Both the position numbers and the translations under genes were made by a program. Below the pieces are notes generated by a model. The model was not told where the DNA came from. It did no database searches and saw nothing but the letters and a program-made list of their open reading frames with translations. This document shows, piece after piece, positions 45,551-55,098 of a DNA stretch of 64,000 nt; position 1 is the stretch's first letter; each line of letters opens with the position of its first letter. This DNA comes from CBDFGT01 sp965247225. GTDB lineage: Bacteria > Pseudomonadota > Alphaproteobacteria > Rhizobiales > Rhizobiaceae. The stretch lies in assembly GCA_965247225.1 (NCBI GenBank), contig CBDFGT010000017.1:62001-126000 (forward strand). Direction: 5' to 3'.

Positions 45551-47455
45551 TCACCCCGCCATGGCTTCTTCATATTCGGTGCTCAGCTCCAGCCAAAGTT
45601 CCTCGGCCTTGACGAGTTCGGCCACCGCCTCTGCGCGTTCCCTGGAAAGCTTGGTTGCCCGCAGCGGATAGCGCTCGTAGAGCAGGGGATCAGCCAGATC
45701 CTTGTCGAGGGCGGCGATCTGTTTTTCAAAGCGGGCCATCAGCGAGGCCGCCTCGTCGATCTTCTTTTTCAGCGGCGAAAGGCTGGCGCGTTTTCCGGCA
45801 TTGGCCTTGCGGTTATCGCCCTTGTTGCGCGGTTCGTCGGAATTGGCCGCCACCTTTGCCGGTTTGGGCCTGGAGGCTGCCCCGACAATCATATCGCGAT
45901 ATTCCTCCAGGTCGCCGTCAAACACAGTCACGGTGCCATCGCGCACCAGCCACAGCCGGTCCACAGTGGCCTCGATCAGATGCCGGTCATGCGAAATCAG
46001 GATCACGGCACCGGAATAGGCATTCAGCGCCTCAATCAGGCATGGCGGCTGTCAATGTCCAGATGGTTGGTCGGCTCATCGAGAATCAACAGGTTCGGCG
46101 CATGGAATGCCGCCAGCCCCATCAGCAGGCGGGCTTTTTCGCCACCGGAGAGATCCTTTGCGGGCGTATCCATTTTTTCGGTCGCCAGCCCCATCTGCGC
46201 CGTGCGCGAGCGTATCCTGGCTTCTGCTTCGCCGGGCATCAGGCGGCGCACATGCGCAACAGCGCTTTCCTCCGGCATCAGGTCATCGAGCTGATGCTGG
46301 GCAAAGAATCCGACTTTCAGATTGGGCGCAACGGTCAGGGTTCCCGATGCGGGATCAAGCCGCCCGGAAATGAACTTGGCAAACGTCGATTTGCCGTTAC
46401 CGTTTGATCCCAGAAGCGCAATCCGGTCATCCGTATCAATGCGCAGGTTGAGCTTGTTTGAGAATGGGGCTGGCCTGGCGTATACCCCACCGAACCACCC
46501 TCGACGGCGATGATCGGCGAGGCCGCTTCGCTTCTTCGGATCGGGAAATTTGAAACCCTGGACATGGTCAATGTTGAACCACCGCCGCGACCGTACCCAT
46601 GCGTTCGAGCGCCTTGACGCGGCTCTGCGCCTGCTTGGCCTTGGTGGCCTTGGCCTTAAAGCGATCAATGAAGCTCTGCAAGATGCTTGCGCGCGGCCTC
46701 GTTCTTGACCTTGGCCTTGGTCTGCAGCTCTTCGGCATTCTCGGCCTTCTGCCGTGGCGAACTGGTCGTACGGTGCCCCGATAGAAGGTCAGCTTCTTCT
46801 GGTCGAGATGGACAATCGAATTGACCGCCGAGTTCAACAGGTCGCGGTCGTGGCTGAAATGATGATGACCGTATGCGGGTAGCGGCTTGACGTAATCTTC
46901 GAGCCACAAGCGTGCCCTCAAGGTCGAGATAGTTGGTCGGCTCGTCGAGCAGCAGCAGATCCGGCTCTGAAAACAGCACGGCTGCCAGCGCCACGCGCAT
47001 GCGCCAGCCGCCGGAAAAGCTTTTGGCAGGGCGCAATTGCGCTTCCTGGTCAAACCCGAGACCGGCAAGAATGGAAGCCGCCCGCGATTCCGCCGCATAG
47101 GCACCGATATCGGCCAGACGGATCTGGATTTCGGCAATGCGATGCGGATCGGTTGCCGTTTCGGCCTCCGCCATCAGTGCCGCGCGTTCCTTGTCTGCCG
47201 CCAGAACAATCTCAATCAGCGCATCGTCTGTGCCCGGAGCTTCCTGCGCACCTGGCCGATACGGGCCTGGCGCGGATAGGAAACTTCGCCGGATTCCGGT
47301 GCAAGGTCGCCGGTGATGATGCGGAAGAGGGTGGATTTGCCGGTTCCGTTGCGCCCGACAAGGCCTGCCTTGATGCCCGCTGGCAGCGAGACAGTGGCAT
47401 CGTCGAGAAGAAGTCGCCCGGCAATACGGGCTGTCAGTCCATTTATCGTGATCAT
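45551..47455 (-). pseudogene. ABC-F family ATPase, ~10 frame changes
   Basis: The pieces span a full-length ABC-F protein (~630 residues): MITINGLTARIAG, first P-loop GRNGTGKST, SGGWRMRVALA, LLLDEPTNYLD, the linker KAQSRVKAL, the second P-loop GSNGNGKST, DLSGGEKARLL, ILDEPTNHLD and ISHDRHLI. ABC-F proteins act on ribosomes (Uup/YheS type). The frame must be changed about eleven times: near 47235, 46910, 46885, 46860, 46785, 46770, 46685, 46580, 46530, 46470 and 46047. Residues between the breaks stay conserved. Such dense indels with so little substitution look like poor sequence more than decay. Confidence 0.85.
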
Positions 47456-47611
47456 GAGCGCCCTTTACCGCACTTTGCCACGCAAGGAAATGACTGTTCT
47501 GTGCACATGCAGCATTTTGCAAAAACACACCACCATACCAATGCATAATTCTGATTTGCCTGTGACCGGAAATTGTCGTCTACTCGCCAAAACCATAGCC
47601 AAAGGTGTACA

Positions 47612-48301
47612 ATGACCCGCACATTATACAGTCTCGCCGGAGCCGATCTCTCCCGCCCGTTCTCTCCGCATGCGTGGAAGGTCGTCATGGCACTGGCCCG
47701 CAAGGGGCTTGAATGTGAACAAATTCCGACCGCCTTTACCGATATTCCGAAGATTGCGGGCGGGGAAACCAAAACAGTTCCCTTTCTGATCGATGGAGAC
47801 CGGCGCATCGGCGACAGCTTTGCCATCGCACAATATCTGGAGGAAACGTACTGTGACCGTCCAGGCCTGTTTGGCGGGCAGGGTGGCCTGGCGGCTGCCC
47901 GTTTTGTCGAGGGCTTCATGCAGACCGTGATCCATCCGGCATTGACCCGCATGATTGTTCTCGACATTCATGATAGTCTGGCACCGGCCGACCAGGCCTA
48001 TTTCCGGGCAAGCCGGGAGAAACGGTTCGGCAAAAGCCTTGAGGATGTCGTGGCCAACAGGCAGCAGGAACTGGAAAGCTTCCCGCAAAAACTGGAGCCG
48101 ATACGGCATGTGCTGAAATTCCAGCCCTGGATCGGCGGTGACCAGCCCTTGTTTGCCGATTATATCGTCTTTGGCGCATTCCAGTGGGCTCGGATCACCT
48201 CAAAGATTGCAGTTTTGCAGTCAGGTGATCCGGTGGCAGACTGGTTTGAACGTTGCCTTGATCTGCATGGTGGCATTGGCCGAACTGTGACATCTGCGTG
48301 A
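47612..48301 (+). CDS. Glutathione S-transferase family protein
   Basis: 229 residues. Thioredoxin-fold N-domain: TLYSLAGADLSRPFSPHAWKV, ETKTVPFLIDGDRRIGDSFAIAQYLEE (cis-Pro and SNAIL-like region), helical C-domain. Beta-etherase/LigF-like length but the substrate is unknown. ATG 47612; the extra 13 codons upstream are not supported. The 156-bp gap before it, shared with the ABC-F start, holds its promoter. Confidence 0.86.
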   Translation: MTRTLYSLAGADLSRPFSPHAWKVVMALARKGLECEQIPTAFTDIPKIAGGETKTVPFLIDGDRRIGDSFAIAQYLEETYCDRPGLFGGQGGLAAARFVEGFMQTVIHPALTRMIVLDIHDSLAPADQAYFRASREKRFGKSLEDVVANRQQELESFPQKLEPIRHVLKFQPWIGGDQPLFADYIVFGAFQWARITSKIAVLQSGDPVADWFERCLDLHGGIGRTVTSA

Positions 48302-48404
48302 AATTGCGTGAAACACCTGCAGCCTTTGCCATTCCCCCTTGTTTTGCGGGACGAACGCGGCTATTGAGCCGCCAAACCCGGAATTTAAACAAAGGAATAG
48401 TAAA

Positions 48405-48827
48405 ATGGCGATTGAACGCACTTTCTCGATGATCAAGCCGGACGCAACAAAGCGCAATCTCACAGGCGCTATCACAAAGATGCTGGAAGATGCTGGCCTG
48501 CGCGTTGTGGCTTCCAAGCGCGTCTGGATGAGCACACGCCAGGCTGAAGGCTTCTACGCTGTTCACAAGGATCGTCCCTTCTTCGGTGAACTGGTTGCCG
48601 GAATGACATCCGGTCCGACCGTGGTTCAGGTTCTGGAAGGCGAAGGCGCCATCCTGAAGAACCGCGAAATCATGGGTGCTACAAACCCGGCCAACGCAGC
48701 CGTTGGCACCATCCGCAAGACCCATGCCCTGTCTATCGGTGAAAATTCCGTACACGGTTCGGATGCGCCTGAAACAGCAGCAGAAGAAATCGCTTACTGG
48801 TTCTCCGGCACCGAAATCGTCGGCTGA
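48405..48827 (+). CDS. ndk: Nucleoside diphosphate kinase
   Basis: 140 residues. Phosphohistidine site His117 in NSVHGSDAPE; ERTFSMIKPDATKRNL start. Balances NTP pools. ATG 48405 follows AAAGGAATAG; an upstream in-frame ATG at 48339 adds 22 residues and lacks a ribosome site. Ends with a strong terminator. Confidence 0.97.
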   Translation: MAIERTFSMIKPDATKRNLTGAITKMLEDAGLRVVASKRVWMSTRQAEGFYAVHKDRPFFGELVAGMTSGPTVVQVLEGEGAILKNREIMGATNPANAAVGTIRKTHALSIGENSVHGSDAPETAAEEIAYWFSGTEIVG

Positions 48828-48871
48828 ATCATATCCTGAGGATTGATCCTCAAGAGACTGTAATAAAAGAT

Positions 48872-48903
48872 AAAACCGGATCAGAAATGCTCCGGTTTTT
48901 TTA
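48872..48903. terminator. Bidirectional rho-independent terminator between ndk and ung
   Basis: An 8-bp stem AAACCGGA / TCCGGTTT (10-nt loop) ends in a run of T (TTTTTTT) on the plus strand and has a TTTTA on the minus side. Lies 45 bp past ndk and 28 bp before the ung stop, so it can end both. Confidence 0.85.
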
Positions 48904-48930
48904 TTTTGGGCAGGTATCGAAGCCTCTGCC

Positions 48931-49623
48931 TCAATCGGCAGAAGGAAGCGCCCAGTCAACCGGCGCATAGCCTTTTTCTGTCAGAAACGCATTGGCCTTT
49001 GAAAAATGCCTGCAGCCGAAAAAGCCGTTATGGGCCGAAAGCGGCGAGGGATGCGCGGCTTTCAGCACCAGATGCCGGGTCGTATCCACAAATGCCGCCT
49101 TCTTCTGGGCGTAGGCACCCCAGAGCAGGAATACGACCGGCTCCGGCTTGCTGTTGACGGCGCTGATCACCGCATCGGTAAACGCTTCCCAGCCCTTGCC
49201 CTGATGCGATCCTGCCAGCCCGCGCTCAACCGTCAAAACAGAGTTCAGCAGCAGCACACCCTGTTGCGCCCAGTGGGTCAGGTGGCCATGGCCGGGGCGG
49301 GCAATGCCCAGATCCGTTTCCAGTTCCTTGTAGATATTGACCAGTGACGGCGGCGGCTTGATCCCCGGCTGCACGCTGAAACACAGGCCGTGCGCCTGAC
49401 CGTCACCATGATAGGGATCCTGGCCAAGGATCACCACGCGCACCTGTTCCAGCGGTGTGAGGTCCAGTGCCCGGAAATAGTCCGCGCCCTTCGGGAAAAT
49501 GACTTTTCCTGCCTGCTTTTCCGCCAGCAGAAACGCCTTGAGACGGGCCATTCCCGGCGACGCAAAGAGATCAGCCAGCGGCAGCTTCCAGCTGTCGGAG
49601 AGTTTGACATTGTGGACGGTCAT
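48931..49623 (-). CDS. ung: Uracil-DNA glycosylase
   Basis: 230 residues. Catalytic GQDPYHG (Asp69) and the HPSPLSAHNGFFG loop are intact; excises uracil from DNA. The start overlaps the moaE stop by 4 bp, which places ung at the end of a moaD-moaE unit, an arrangement I do not recall as typical. An upstream Met is in the same frame, so the first residues are as given. Confidence 0.95.
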   Translation of the reverse strand: MTVHNVKLSDSWKLPLADLFASPGMARLKAFLLAEKQAGKVIFPKGADYFRALDLTPLEQVRVVILGQDPYHGDGQAHGLCFSVQPGIKPPPSLVNIYKELETDLGIARPGHGHLTHWAQQGVLLLNSVLTVERGLAGSHQGKGWEAFTDAVISAVNSKPEPVVFLLWGAYAQKKAAFVDTTRHLVLKAAHPSPLSAHNGFFGCRHFSKANAFLTEKGYAPVDWALPSAD

Positions 49624-50075
49624 TGCCAGCGGTCCCGCGCGTCATCATCGGCATCGCGGGCTGCAACCCATGCGCCGGCGCTGCCATCGGCACCATGTTC
49701 CTTTTTCCAGAACGGCGCGGATGTCTTGAGAAAATCCATCACGAGGTTCGCGCCATCAAAGGCCGCCTGGCGGTGGCTGGAGGCCGCAAGCACCAGCACA
49801 ATCTGCTCACCCGGCCGGATCTTGCCGTAACGGTGGATAATGGTCAGCCCCAGAAGGTCGAAACGCGCAATGGCGAGGCGGGCAATGCGTGTCAGCTCGG
49901 CCTCGGCCATGCCGGGATAATGTTCCAGTTCCAGCGCAGCCAGTTGCCCCGCTTCATCACGGCAAAGCCCGGTAAAATGCACCAGCGCACCGATATCCGT
50001 CCGTCCATCGACAAGCTGCGCAGTCTCACCGGCAACATCAAAATCTGACGGCTGCACCAGAATGCGCGGCTCCAT
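49620..50075 (-). CDS. moaE: Molybdopterin synthase catalytic subunit
   Basis: 151 residues. MoaE signature FTGLCRDE, LELEHYPGMAE, HRYGKIRPGEQIV and KTSAPFWKKE (catalytic Lys). With MoaD it inserts sulfur into precursor Z. Starts 3 bp after the moaD stop. Confidence 0.96.
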   Translation of the reverse strand: MEPRILVQPSDFDVAGETAQLVDGRTDIGALVHFTGLCRDEAGQLAALELEHYPGMAEAELTRIARLAIARFDLLGLTIIHRYGKIRPGEQIVLVLAASSHRQAAFDGANLVMDFLKTSAPFWKKEHGADGSAGAWVAARDADDDARDRWQ

Positions 50076-50078
50076 GTC

Positions 50079-50339
50079 TCAGCCTCCGGTCATCGGCGGA
50101 AACAGCCCTATCTCGCGCGCACCGGCAATCGGCTCATCGCGCTCGGCATGTTCCTGATTGATGGCAACACGGATGGATTCGGGAAACTGCAGGGCGGTCT
50201 CGTAACCCTCTCCCAAGGTCTGGAGATAGGCCAGCAGGTCGCGCACGGTGACAACGGATGCAGGCAGGTCAAGCTCTTCTTCCGCCTTGCCGATCCGTTC
50301 ACGCACCCAGGCAAAATAGACGATCCGGGTCATGGCCAC
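50079..50339 (-). CDS. moaD: Molybdopterin synthase sulfur carrier subunit
   Basis: 86 residues, ubiquitin-like. The C-terminal GG (PPMTGG) is the thiocarboxylate site. RIVYFAWVRERIGKAEEELDLP is a standard MoaD start. It directly follows pgsA (adjacent stop and start). Supplies the cofactor used, for instance, by the oxidoreductase at 58.2-60.4 kb. Confidence 0.95.
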   Translation of the reverse strand: MAMTRIVYFAWVRERIGKAEEELDLPASVVTVRDLLAYLQTLGEGYETALQFPESIRVAINQEHAERDEPIAGAREIGLFPPMTGG

Positions 50340-50936
50340 TCAATCCACCATATGCTTTGCACCGGCACGGAAATAATCATAGCCGGTGTAAATGGTCAGG
50401 GCGGCAGCAATCCAGAGCAGGGTCAGGCCAAGATTGGTAACCGGTTCCAGTTCCGAAAAAGGCAGGATCTTGTCACCGGCAGGGCCTGCCAGAAGGAATG
50501 CGATGGCGACCATTTGCGCTGTGGTTTTCCATTTTGCAATACGGGTGACCGGCACACTGACCTTGAGGGCTGCAAGATATTCGCGCAGGCCGGAGACCAG
50601 GATTTCACGGCACAGGATCGTAATGGCTGCCCAGAGGCTCCACCCGGCAATCGTGCCGTCAGCGGCGACCAGGAGCAGCACAGAGGCCACCAGCAGCTTG
50701 TCGGCAATGGGGTCCAGCATCCTGCCGATATTGGATGTCTGTTCCCAGATGCGGGCAAGATAACCGTCGAAGAAATCGGTAATAGAGGCAAAGACAAACA
50801 GGCCGAGCGCCGTCCACCGGGCGAAATCCGAGCTTTGAAGCTTGCCCTCGAGAAAGAAGCAGACCACGATCAGCGGCACCGTCAATATACGGGCGTATGT
50901 CAGCATGTTGGGGATGTTGAATGTGCGTGATGCCAT
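50340..50936 (-). CDS. pgsA: CDP-diacylglycerol-glycerol-3-phosphate 3-phosphatidyltransferase
   Basis: 198 residues. CDP-alcohol phosphotransferase motif (DFFDGYLARIW ... GRMLDPIADK), ~5 helices; makes phosphatidylglycerol phosphate. ATG 50936 (MASRTFNIPNMLTYARIL) is the family start; the open frame runs 71 codons further but through the AT-rich gap. The 221 bp between uvrC and pgsA shows no other gene. Confidence 0.95.
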   Translation of the reverse strand: MASRTFNIPNMLTYARILTVPLIVVCFFLEGKLQSSDFARWTALGLFVFASITDFFDGYLARIWEQTSNIGRMLDPIADKLLVASVLLLVAADGTIAGWSLWAAITILCREILVSGLREYLAALKVSVPVTRIAKWKTTAQMVAIAFLLAGPAGDKILPFSELEPVTNLGLTLLWIAAALTIYTGYDYFRAGAKHMVD

Positions 50937-51157
50937 ATGAATGATCTGCCGCTTCCAGGAGCAATTCCAGCAAAAGTGTAACACGGTTTGCGCACGAAAT
51001 TGCGTAATAATATGAGAACTGTGTTGCATTTCCGTTTGGAACTGAAACATTGGGAATAAGGTATGATGTGTACGAGACCAGCAAAAGGTCAACGATTCTT
51101 TGGATGTATTGATATTTTTTTGCAGTTTTGAACACGACATATACAGCAAAAATGCGG

Positions 51158-53191
51158 CTATTTCGCTGAATCCTCGTGAAAATGGTCATAGACCAGTCTG
51201 GCGACGGTTTCTGAAATGCCCTCGACCCCCATCAGGTCGGAAATACCGGCGCGCGATACGGCCCTGGCTGTTCCAAAATGCTGCAGCAGGGCGCGTTTGC
51301 GGGTTGGCCCTATCCCGGAAATTTCATCCAGCGGGTTTTTCACCAGTTCTTTCTTGCGTCTGGCCCTGTGAGTTCCAATTGCAAAGCGGTGGGCTTCGTC
51401 ACGCAGCCGCTGGATAAAATACAAGACAGGATCGCGCGGCGGCAGCGAGAAACTCTCGCTTCCCGGCGGGAAGAAACGCTCGCGGCCGGCATCGCGGTCC
51501 ACACCCTTGGCAATGCCGATGGCGGTCACACAGTCGGCAATATCCAGCTCGTCCAGCATGGCACGCACGGCGCTCATCTGCCCTTGTCCACCGTCGATCA
51601 GGATAACATCCGGCCAGGCCGGAAAACCGGAAGATTCGGCCTCCTGAGCGACCGCACTGCGGTCAGGCTTGCCTTCCTCCTTTAACAGGCGGCTGAAGCG
51701 GCGGCTCATGACCTCGCGCATCATGCCAAAATCGTCGCCGGGGGTAATGTCGGTCGATTTGATATTGAACTTGCGATACTGGCTTTTCACGAAACCTTCG
51801 GGTCCGGCCACTACCATGCCCCCGATGGCGGCAGTGCCCATCATATGGGAATTGTCATAGATTTCGATGCGGGTCGGCACCCGGTCGAGCTTGAAGGTTG
51901 CCGCAAACCCTTCCAAAAGACGGGTCTGCGAGGCGGTTTCCGCCAGCTTGCGTCCATGGGCTTCGCGGGCATTGGCCACAACATGGTCCATCACATCCTT
52001 CTTGTCGCCGCGCCGGGGAACCTGAAGGGTGATCTTGTGGCCGGAACGTTCGCCGAGTGCTGTTGCCAGCAGATCCATTTCTTCGACAGGCTCCGAAATC
52101 AGGATAAGGCGCGGGCAGGGCTTGTCATCATAGAACTGGCCCAGAAAGGCATTCAGCACCTCCTGCGAGGTCAGGGAGGCATCGGCACGCGGAAAATAGG
52201 CACGATTGCCCCAGTTCTGGCCCGTGCGGAAGAAGAACACCTGGATGCAGGTAAGGCCGCCTTCATGGTGAATGGCAAAGACATCGGCTTCCTCGACGCT
52301 GCCATTGATCCCCTGATGGCCCTGGACATGCGCCAGGGCAGACAACCGGTCGCGAAACACGGCTGCCCGTTCAAAATCAAGATTTTCGGCGGCCTCACCC
52401 ATCGCCCTGGCAATGGTTTCCTTCACGCTGCGGCTCTTGCCGGACAGGAAATCTTTCGCTTCCTGCACCAGTTGCGCATAGCCCTCATCGCTGATTTCGC
52501 GGGTGCAGGGGGCTGCACAGCGTTTGATCTGGTGCAGCAGGCAGGGGCGGGTGCGGCTTTCAAACACGCTGTCTGTGCAGGAGCGGATCAGGAAGGCCCG
52601 TTGCAGCGAATTGATCGTATGGCTGACAGCGGTTGCAGACGCGAACGGACCGAAATAGTCGCCCTTGCGCGAGCGTGCGCCGCGATGCTTGAAAATGGCC
52701 GGTGCACGATGATCGCCGGTGACCAGAATATAGGGAAAGGTCTTGTCGTCGCGCAGCAAAACATTAAAGCGCGGGCGCAACCGTTTGATAAGGTTAGCCT
52801 CCAGCAGCAGCGCTTCGGTTTCCGTGCGGGTGGTTACAAATTCCATCCGCGCGGTTTCCCGCACCATTTTGGCAATGCGGTTGGAATGACCGCGCCCCTG
52901 CGCATAATTGCTGACACGCTTTTTCAAAGAGCGCGCCTTGCCCACATAAAGCACATCGCCGCCGGCATTCATCATGCGGTAAACACCGGGACTGTTGGGC
53001 AGGAATTTGACATATGCACCGATCAGCCCGGCACCGGACAGGCCCTCTGGCACCGAAGCCGTCTCGGCCCAGTTGATATCAGCAATGAGGGAGGCGACAG
53101 AGGGGGCGTGGACGGCTGCATCCTCGTCATCCTCGTCCTCGCTGTTTTCACCATAGAGGATGCCCCCGTCCGGTGATATTGCATCGCTCAT
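51158..53191 (-). CDS. uvrC: Excinuclease ABC subunit C
   Basis: 677 residues. GIY-YIG nuclease domain (NSPGVYRMMNAGGDVLYVGKA), UvrB-binding UVR motif, RNase H-like domain with ILIDGGQGQMSA, and tandem HhH at the end (ISGIGPTRKRALLQHFG). It makes both incisions in nucleotide excision repair. An acidic leader of ~30 residues precedes the domain. The start overlaps the SDR stop by 4 bp. Confidence 0.97.
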   Translation of the reverse strand: MSDAISPDGGILYGENSEDEDDEDAAVHAPSVASLIADINWAETASVPEGLSGAGLIGAYVKFLPNSPGVYRMMNAGGDVLYVGKARSLKKRVSNYAQGRGHSNRIAKMVRETARMEFVTTRTETEALLLEANLIKRLRPRFNVLLRDDKTFPYILVTGDHRAPAIFKHRGARSRKGDYFGPFASATAVSHTINSLQRAFLIRSCTDSVFESRTRPCLLHQIKRCAAPCTREISDEGYAQLVQEAKDFLSGKSRSVKETIARAMGEAAENLDFERAAVFRDRLSALAHVQGHQGINGSVEEADVFAIHHEGGLTCIQVFFFRTGQNWGNRAYFPRADASLTSQEVLNAFLGQFYDDKPCPRLILISEPVEEMDLLATALGERSGHKITLQVPRRGDKKDVMDHVVANAREAHGRKLAETASQTRLLEGFAATFKLDRVPTRIEIYDNSHMMGTAAIGGMVVAGPEGFVKSQYRKFNIKSTDITPGDDFGMMREVMSRRFSRLLKEEGKPDRSAVAQEAESSGFPAWPDVILIDGGQGQMSAVRAMLDELDIADCVTAIGIAKGVDRDAGRERFFPPGSESFSLPPRDPVLYFIQRLRDEAHRFAIGTHRARRKKELVKNPLDEISGIGPTRKRALLQHFGTARAVSRAGISDLMGVEGISETVARLVYDHFHEDSAK

Positions 53192-53955
53192 TCGGCAATC
53201 TCCGCCACATCCGGCGTTTCCCAGCCAAGATGCTGGCCGCCATCAAGCGCAATCATTTGTCCCGTGATGGAGGGCGTGTCAAAGAGAAAGCGGATCGTGC
53301 GTCCGAAATCCTCAAGTTTTGGGCCGTCCTTCAGCAGCAGCCCGTCCAGTTGCGCCTGAAAGTCTTTGGGTTCCTGCCGTTCATTGGGCAGGGTCGGCCC
53401 GGGACCAATGGCATTGACCCTGATATCCGGGGCCAGTGCCTGTGCCATGGTTTGTGTGGCCATCCAAAGGGCCGCCTTTGACAGCGTATAGGAATAGAAT
53501 CGCGGATTGGGCGACCAGACGCGCTGGTCGATCATGTTGACCACCAGACCACTGTTTTCAATCGGCAGGTGGCGGGCAAACGCCTGAACAATCAGCGACG
53601 GCGCACGCACATGAATGGCAAAATGCGCCTCAAAGCCCGCCGGCTCGAAGTCCGTCACGCTGTCATTCGTGAAAATGGAGGCATTGTTGACCACCAGTCC
53701 GAGAGGGCCGATTTTCGATTCTGCACGCCCGACCAGAGCCGCTGCCTGCGTCCATTGTGTCAGGTCCGCCTGAATGGCAACAGCTTTTCCGCCAGCTTCG
53801 CGAATCTGCACGGCCAGCGCCTCGGCCTCTGCCAGACTGTCGTTGGCATGAAGGGCAACCGCAAAGCCGTTTGCAGCCAGATCCACAGCAATGGCCTTGC
53901 CGATACGCTTGGCCGCTCCAGTAACAAGCGCCGTTTTTAAGGAAATTTTGTTCAA
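53188..53955 (-). CDS. SDR family oxidoreductase (pteridine reductase-like)
   Basis: 255 residues from TTG 53955. TGAAKRIGKAIA nucleotide-binding motif and NNASIF; the catalytic Tyr-Lys pair is YSYTLSKAA. GPGPTLPNERQ and DGGQHLGWETPD near the end resemble bacterial pteridine reductase-like SDRs (FolM type). TTG (MNKISLKTALVTG) gives the shortest fit; ATG 54027 would add a Cys-rich 24 residues. Sits upstream of uvrC with overlap. Confidence 0.82.
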   Translation of the reverse strand: MNKISLKTALVTGAAKRIGKAIAVDLAANGFAVALHANDSLAEAEALAVQIREAGGKAVAIQADLTQWTQAAALVGRAESKIGPLGLVVNNASIFTNDSVTDFEPAGFEAHFAIHVRAPSLIVQAFARHLPIENSGLVVNMIDQRVWSPNPRFYSYTLSKAALWMATQTMAQALAPDIRVNAIGPGPTLPNERQEPKDFQAQLDGLLLKDGPKLEDFGRTIRFLFDTPSITGQMIALDGGQHLGWETPDVAEIAE

Positions 53956-54027
53956 GAATGTTCTTTCAAATGGTTTTTTGATGGGATCCCGGCTGCATAT
54001 AGGGCAGTTTTTACAGGGAAAAACCAT

Positions 54028-54316
54028 AGCCGTGATAAATTTTATACTGCAGATCGGAATATATATCTAAAGTAAATTTGGTAAAAAGTTTCGTATATTT
54101 ATGATTATTTAAAAAATATGGTTAACAAATTAAAAAATTAATAGAAAAGCCAAAACATTGACATGGCATTGCCATGAAAAATTCATAATTTGGCTGCGCT
54201 GATACCGCAATTAATCTCTAAAAATTTATACGACTGCGATAAAAATTAACGGCAAATTATCGATAATTCTTTTAGATGGACATCAGTCCGATTATCGAGA
54301 TTTCAAGGAGAGTAGC
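54028..54316 (+). promoter_or_regulatory. AT-rich upstream region of the Omp25-like gene
   Basis: 289 bp, far richer in A+T than its surroundings, with long A and T runs. A perfect 14-bp palindrome AATTATCGATAATT lies at 54255-54268, ~50 bp before the start codon. Likely holds the promoter and regulator sites of the outer-membrane gene, whose ribosome site is AAGGAGAG. Which regulator is unknown. Confidence 0.5.
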
Positions 54317-54946
54317 ATGCGTAGATTGATTTTCTCAGTTATGGCGTCCACAGTGGCGTTTATGGCTTTCACACAGGCACGGGCCGCTGATATCGTTGAT
54401 GAAGTGCCTGCTGCTCCGGCTGCTGATTATTCCCAGCCTGTTGCAGGCAACTGGTCCGGTGCTTATGTCGGTGGTGCAGGCTCATTGCAATGGGGCAAAT
54501 TTACCCCGTCCACAGAACGTGCCATCGGCGGTCAGCTGTATGGTGGTTTCAATATGCAGAACAACCAGCTGGTTTATGGTGCTGAAGCTGATATCGGCTA
54601 TTCCGGCAATGAAAACGTATCCGGCGGCGTGACAACAAAGCAGGGCTTCAACGGTTCTGTTCGTGGTCGCCTGGGGTATGATCTCAATCCGGTGCTGGTC
54701 TATGGTACAGCCGGTCTGGCTGTCGGCAATGTCAAGGCCAAGGATGCGACATCCGAAGTCAACAACACATTGTATGGCTGGACAGCCGGTGCCGGTGGCG
54801 AAGTGATGGTAACAGACTCGATTTCGGCCCGTCTGGAATATCGTTACACCGATTTTGCCAACAAGGACTACGGTCTGACCAGCGGCACGGTTTCGCGCGG
54901 CTATGATGAGCACAGCGTGAAGGTCGGTCTGGGCGTAAAGTTCTGA
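54317..54946 (+). CDS. Omp25/Omp31-like outer membrane beta-barrel protein
   Basis: 209 residues. Signal peptide (about 1-23, ending ARA), Pro/Ala linker, then an eight-strand OmpA-like barrel. NWSGAYVGG, VYGAEADIGYSG, KQGFNGSVRGRLGYDLNPVLVYGTAG, GWTAGAGGEV and LEYRYTDF match Omp25, and the C-terminus is VGLGVKF with the final Phe. Omp25 is an abundant surface protein in Brucella. AAGGAG precedes ATG. Downstream lie a repeat and a terminator. Confidence 0.93.
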   Translation: MRRLIFSVMASTVAFMAFTQARAADIVDEVPAAPAADYSQPVAGNWSGAYVGGAGSLQWGKFTPSTERAIGGQLYGGFNMQNNQLVYGAEADIGYSGNENVSGGVTTKQGFNGSVRGRLGYDLNPVLVYGTAGLAVGNVKAKDATSEVNNTLYGWTAGAGGEVMVTDSISARLEYRYTDFANKDYGLTSGTVSRGYDEHSVKVGLGVKF

Positions 54947-54955
54947 TCCTTCCCT

Positions 54956-55061
54956 AGAGCATGTCGCGCAAAAGTGTGCAGCGGTTTTGCGATAAAGACA
55001 TGCGTATAAACAAAGACTTAAAGCATGGCAATCAAATCTGGAAGATCGCAGCACGCTTTAA
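54956..55061 (+). repeat. ~105-bp palindromic repeat, copy 2
   Basis: Begins AGAGCATGTCGCGCAAAAGTG, forms a first stem-loop, a linker ATAAACAAAGACTTAAAGC, and a second dyad ending GCACGCTTTA. Lies 9 bp after the omp stop and before its terminator, so it is probably part of the 3' UTR. Same orientation as the other three copies. Confidence 0.85.
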
Positions 55062-55074
55062 GAGGACGATGAGG

Positions 55075-55098
55075 AAGCCGGGTTCAGCCCGGCTTTTT
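55075..55098 (+). terminator. Rho-independent terminator of the Omp25-like gene
   Basis: 8-bp perfect stem AAGCCGGG / CCCGGCTT, TTCAG loop, followed by TTTTT (55094-55098). It ends exactly at the stop codon of the convergent GST gene. Confidence 0.82.

Noticed and set aside
45551..47455. Treating the pieces of the ABC-F gene as separate small proteins
   Set aside because: They are consecutive parts of one ABC-F protein in changing frames; none holds a complete ATPase pair.
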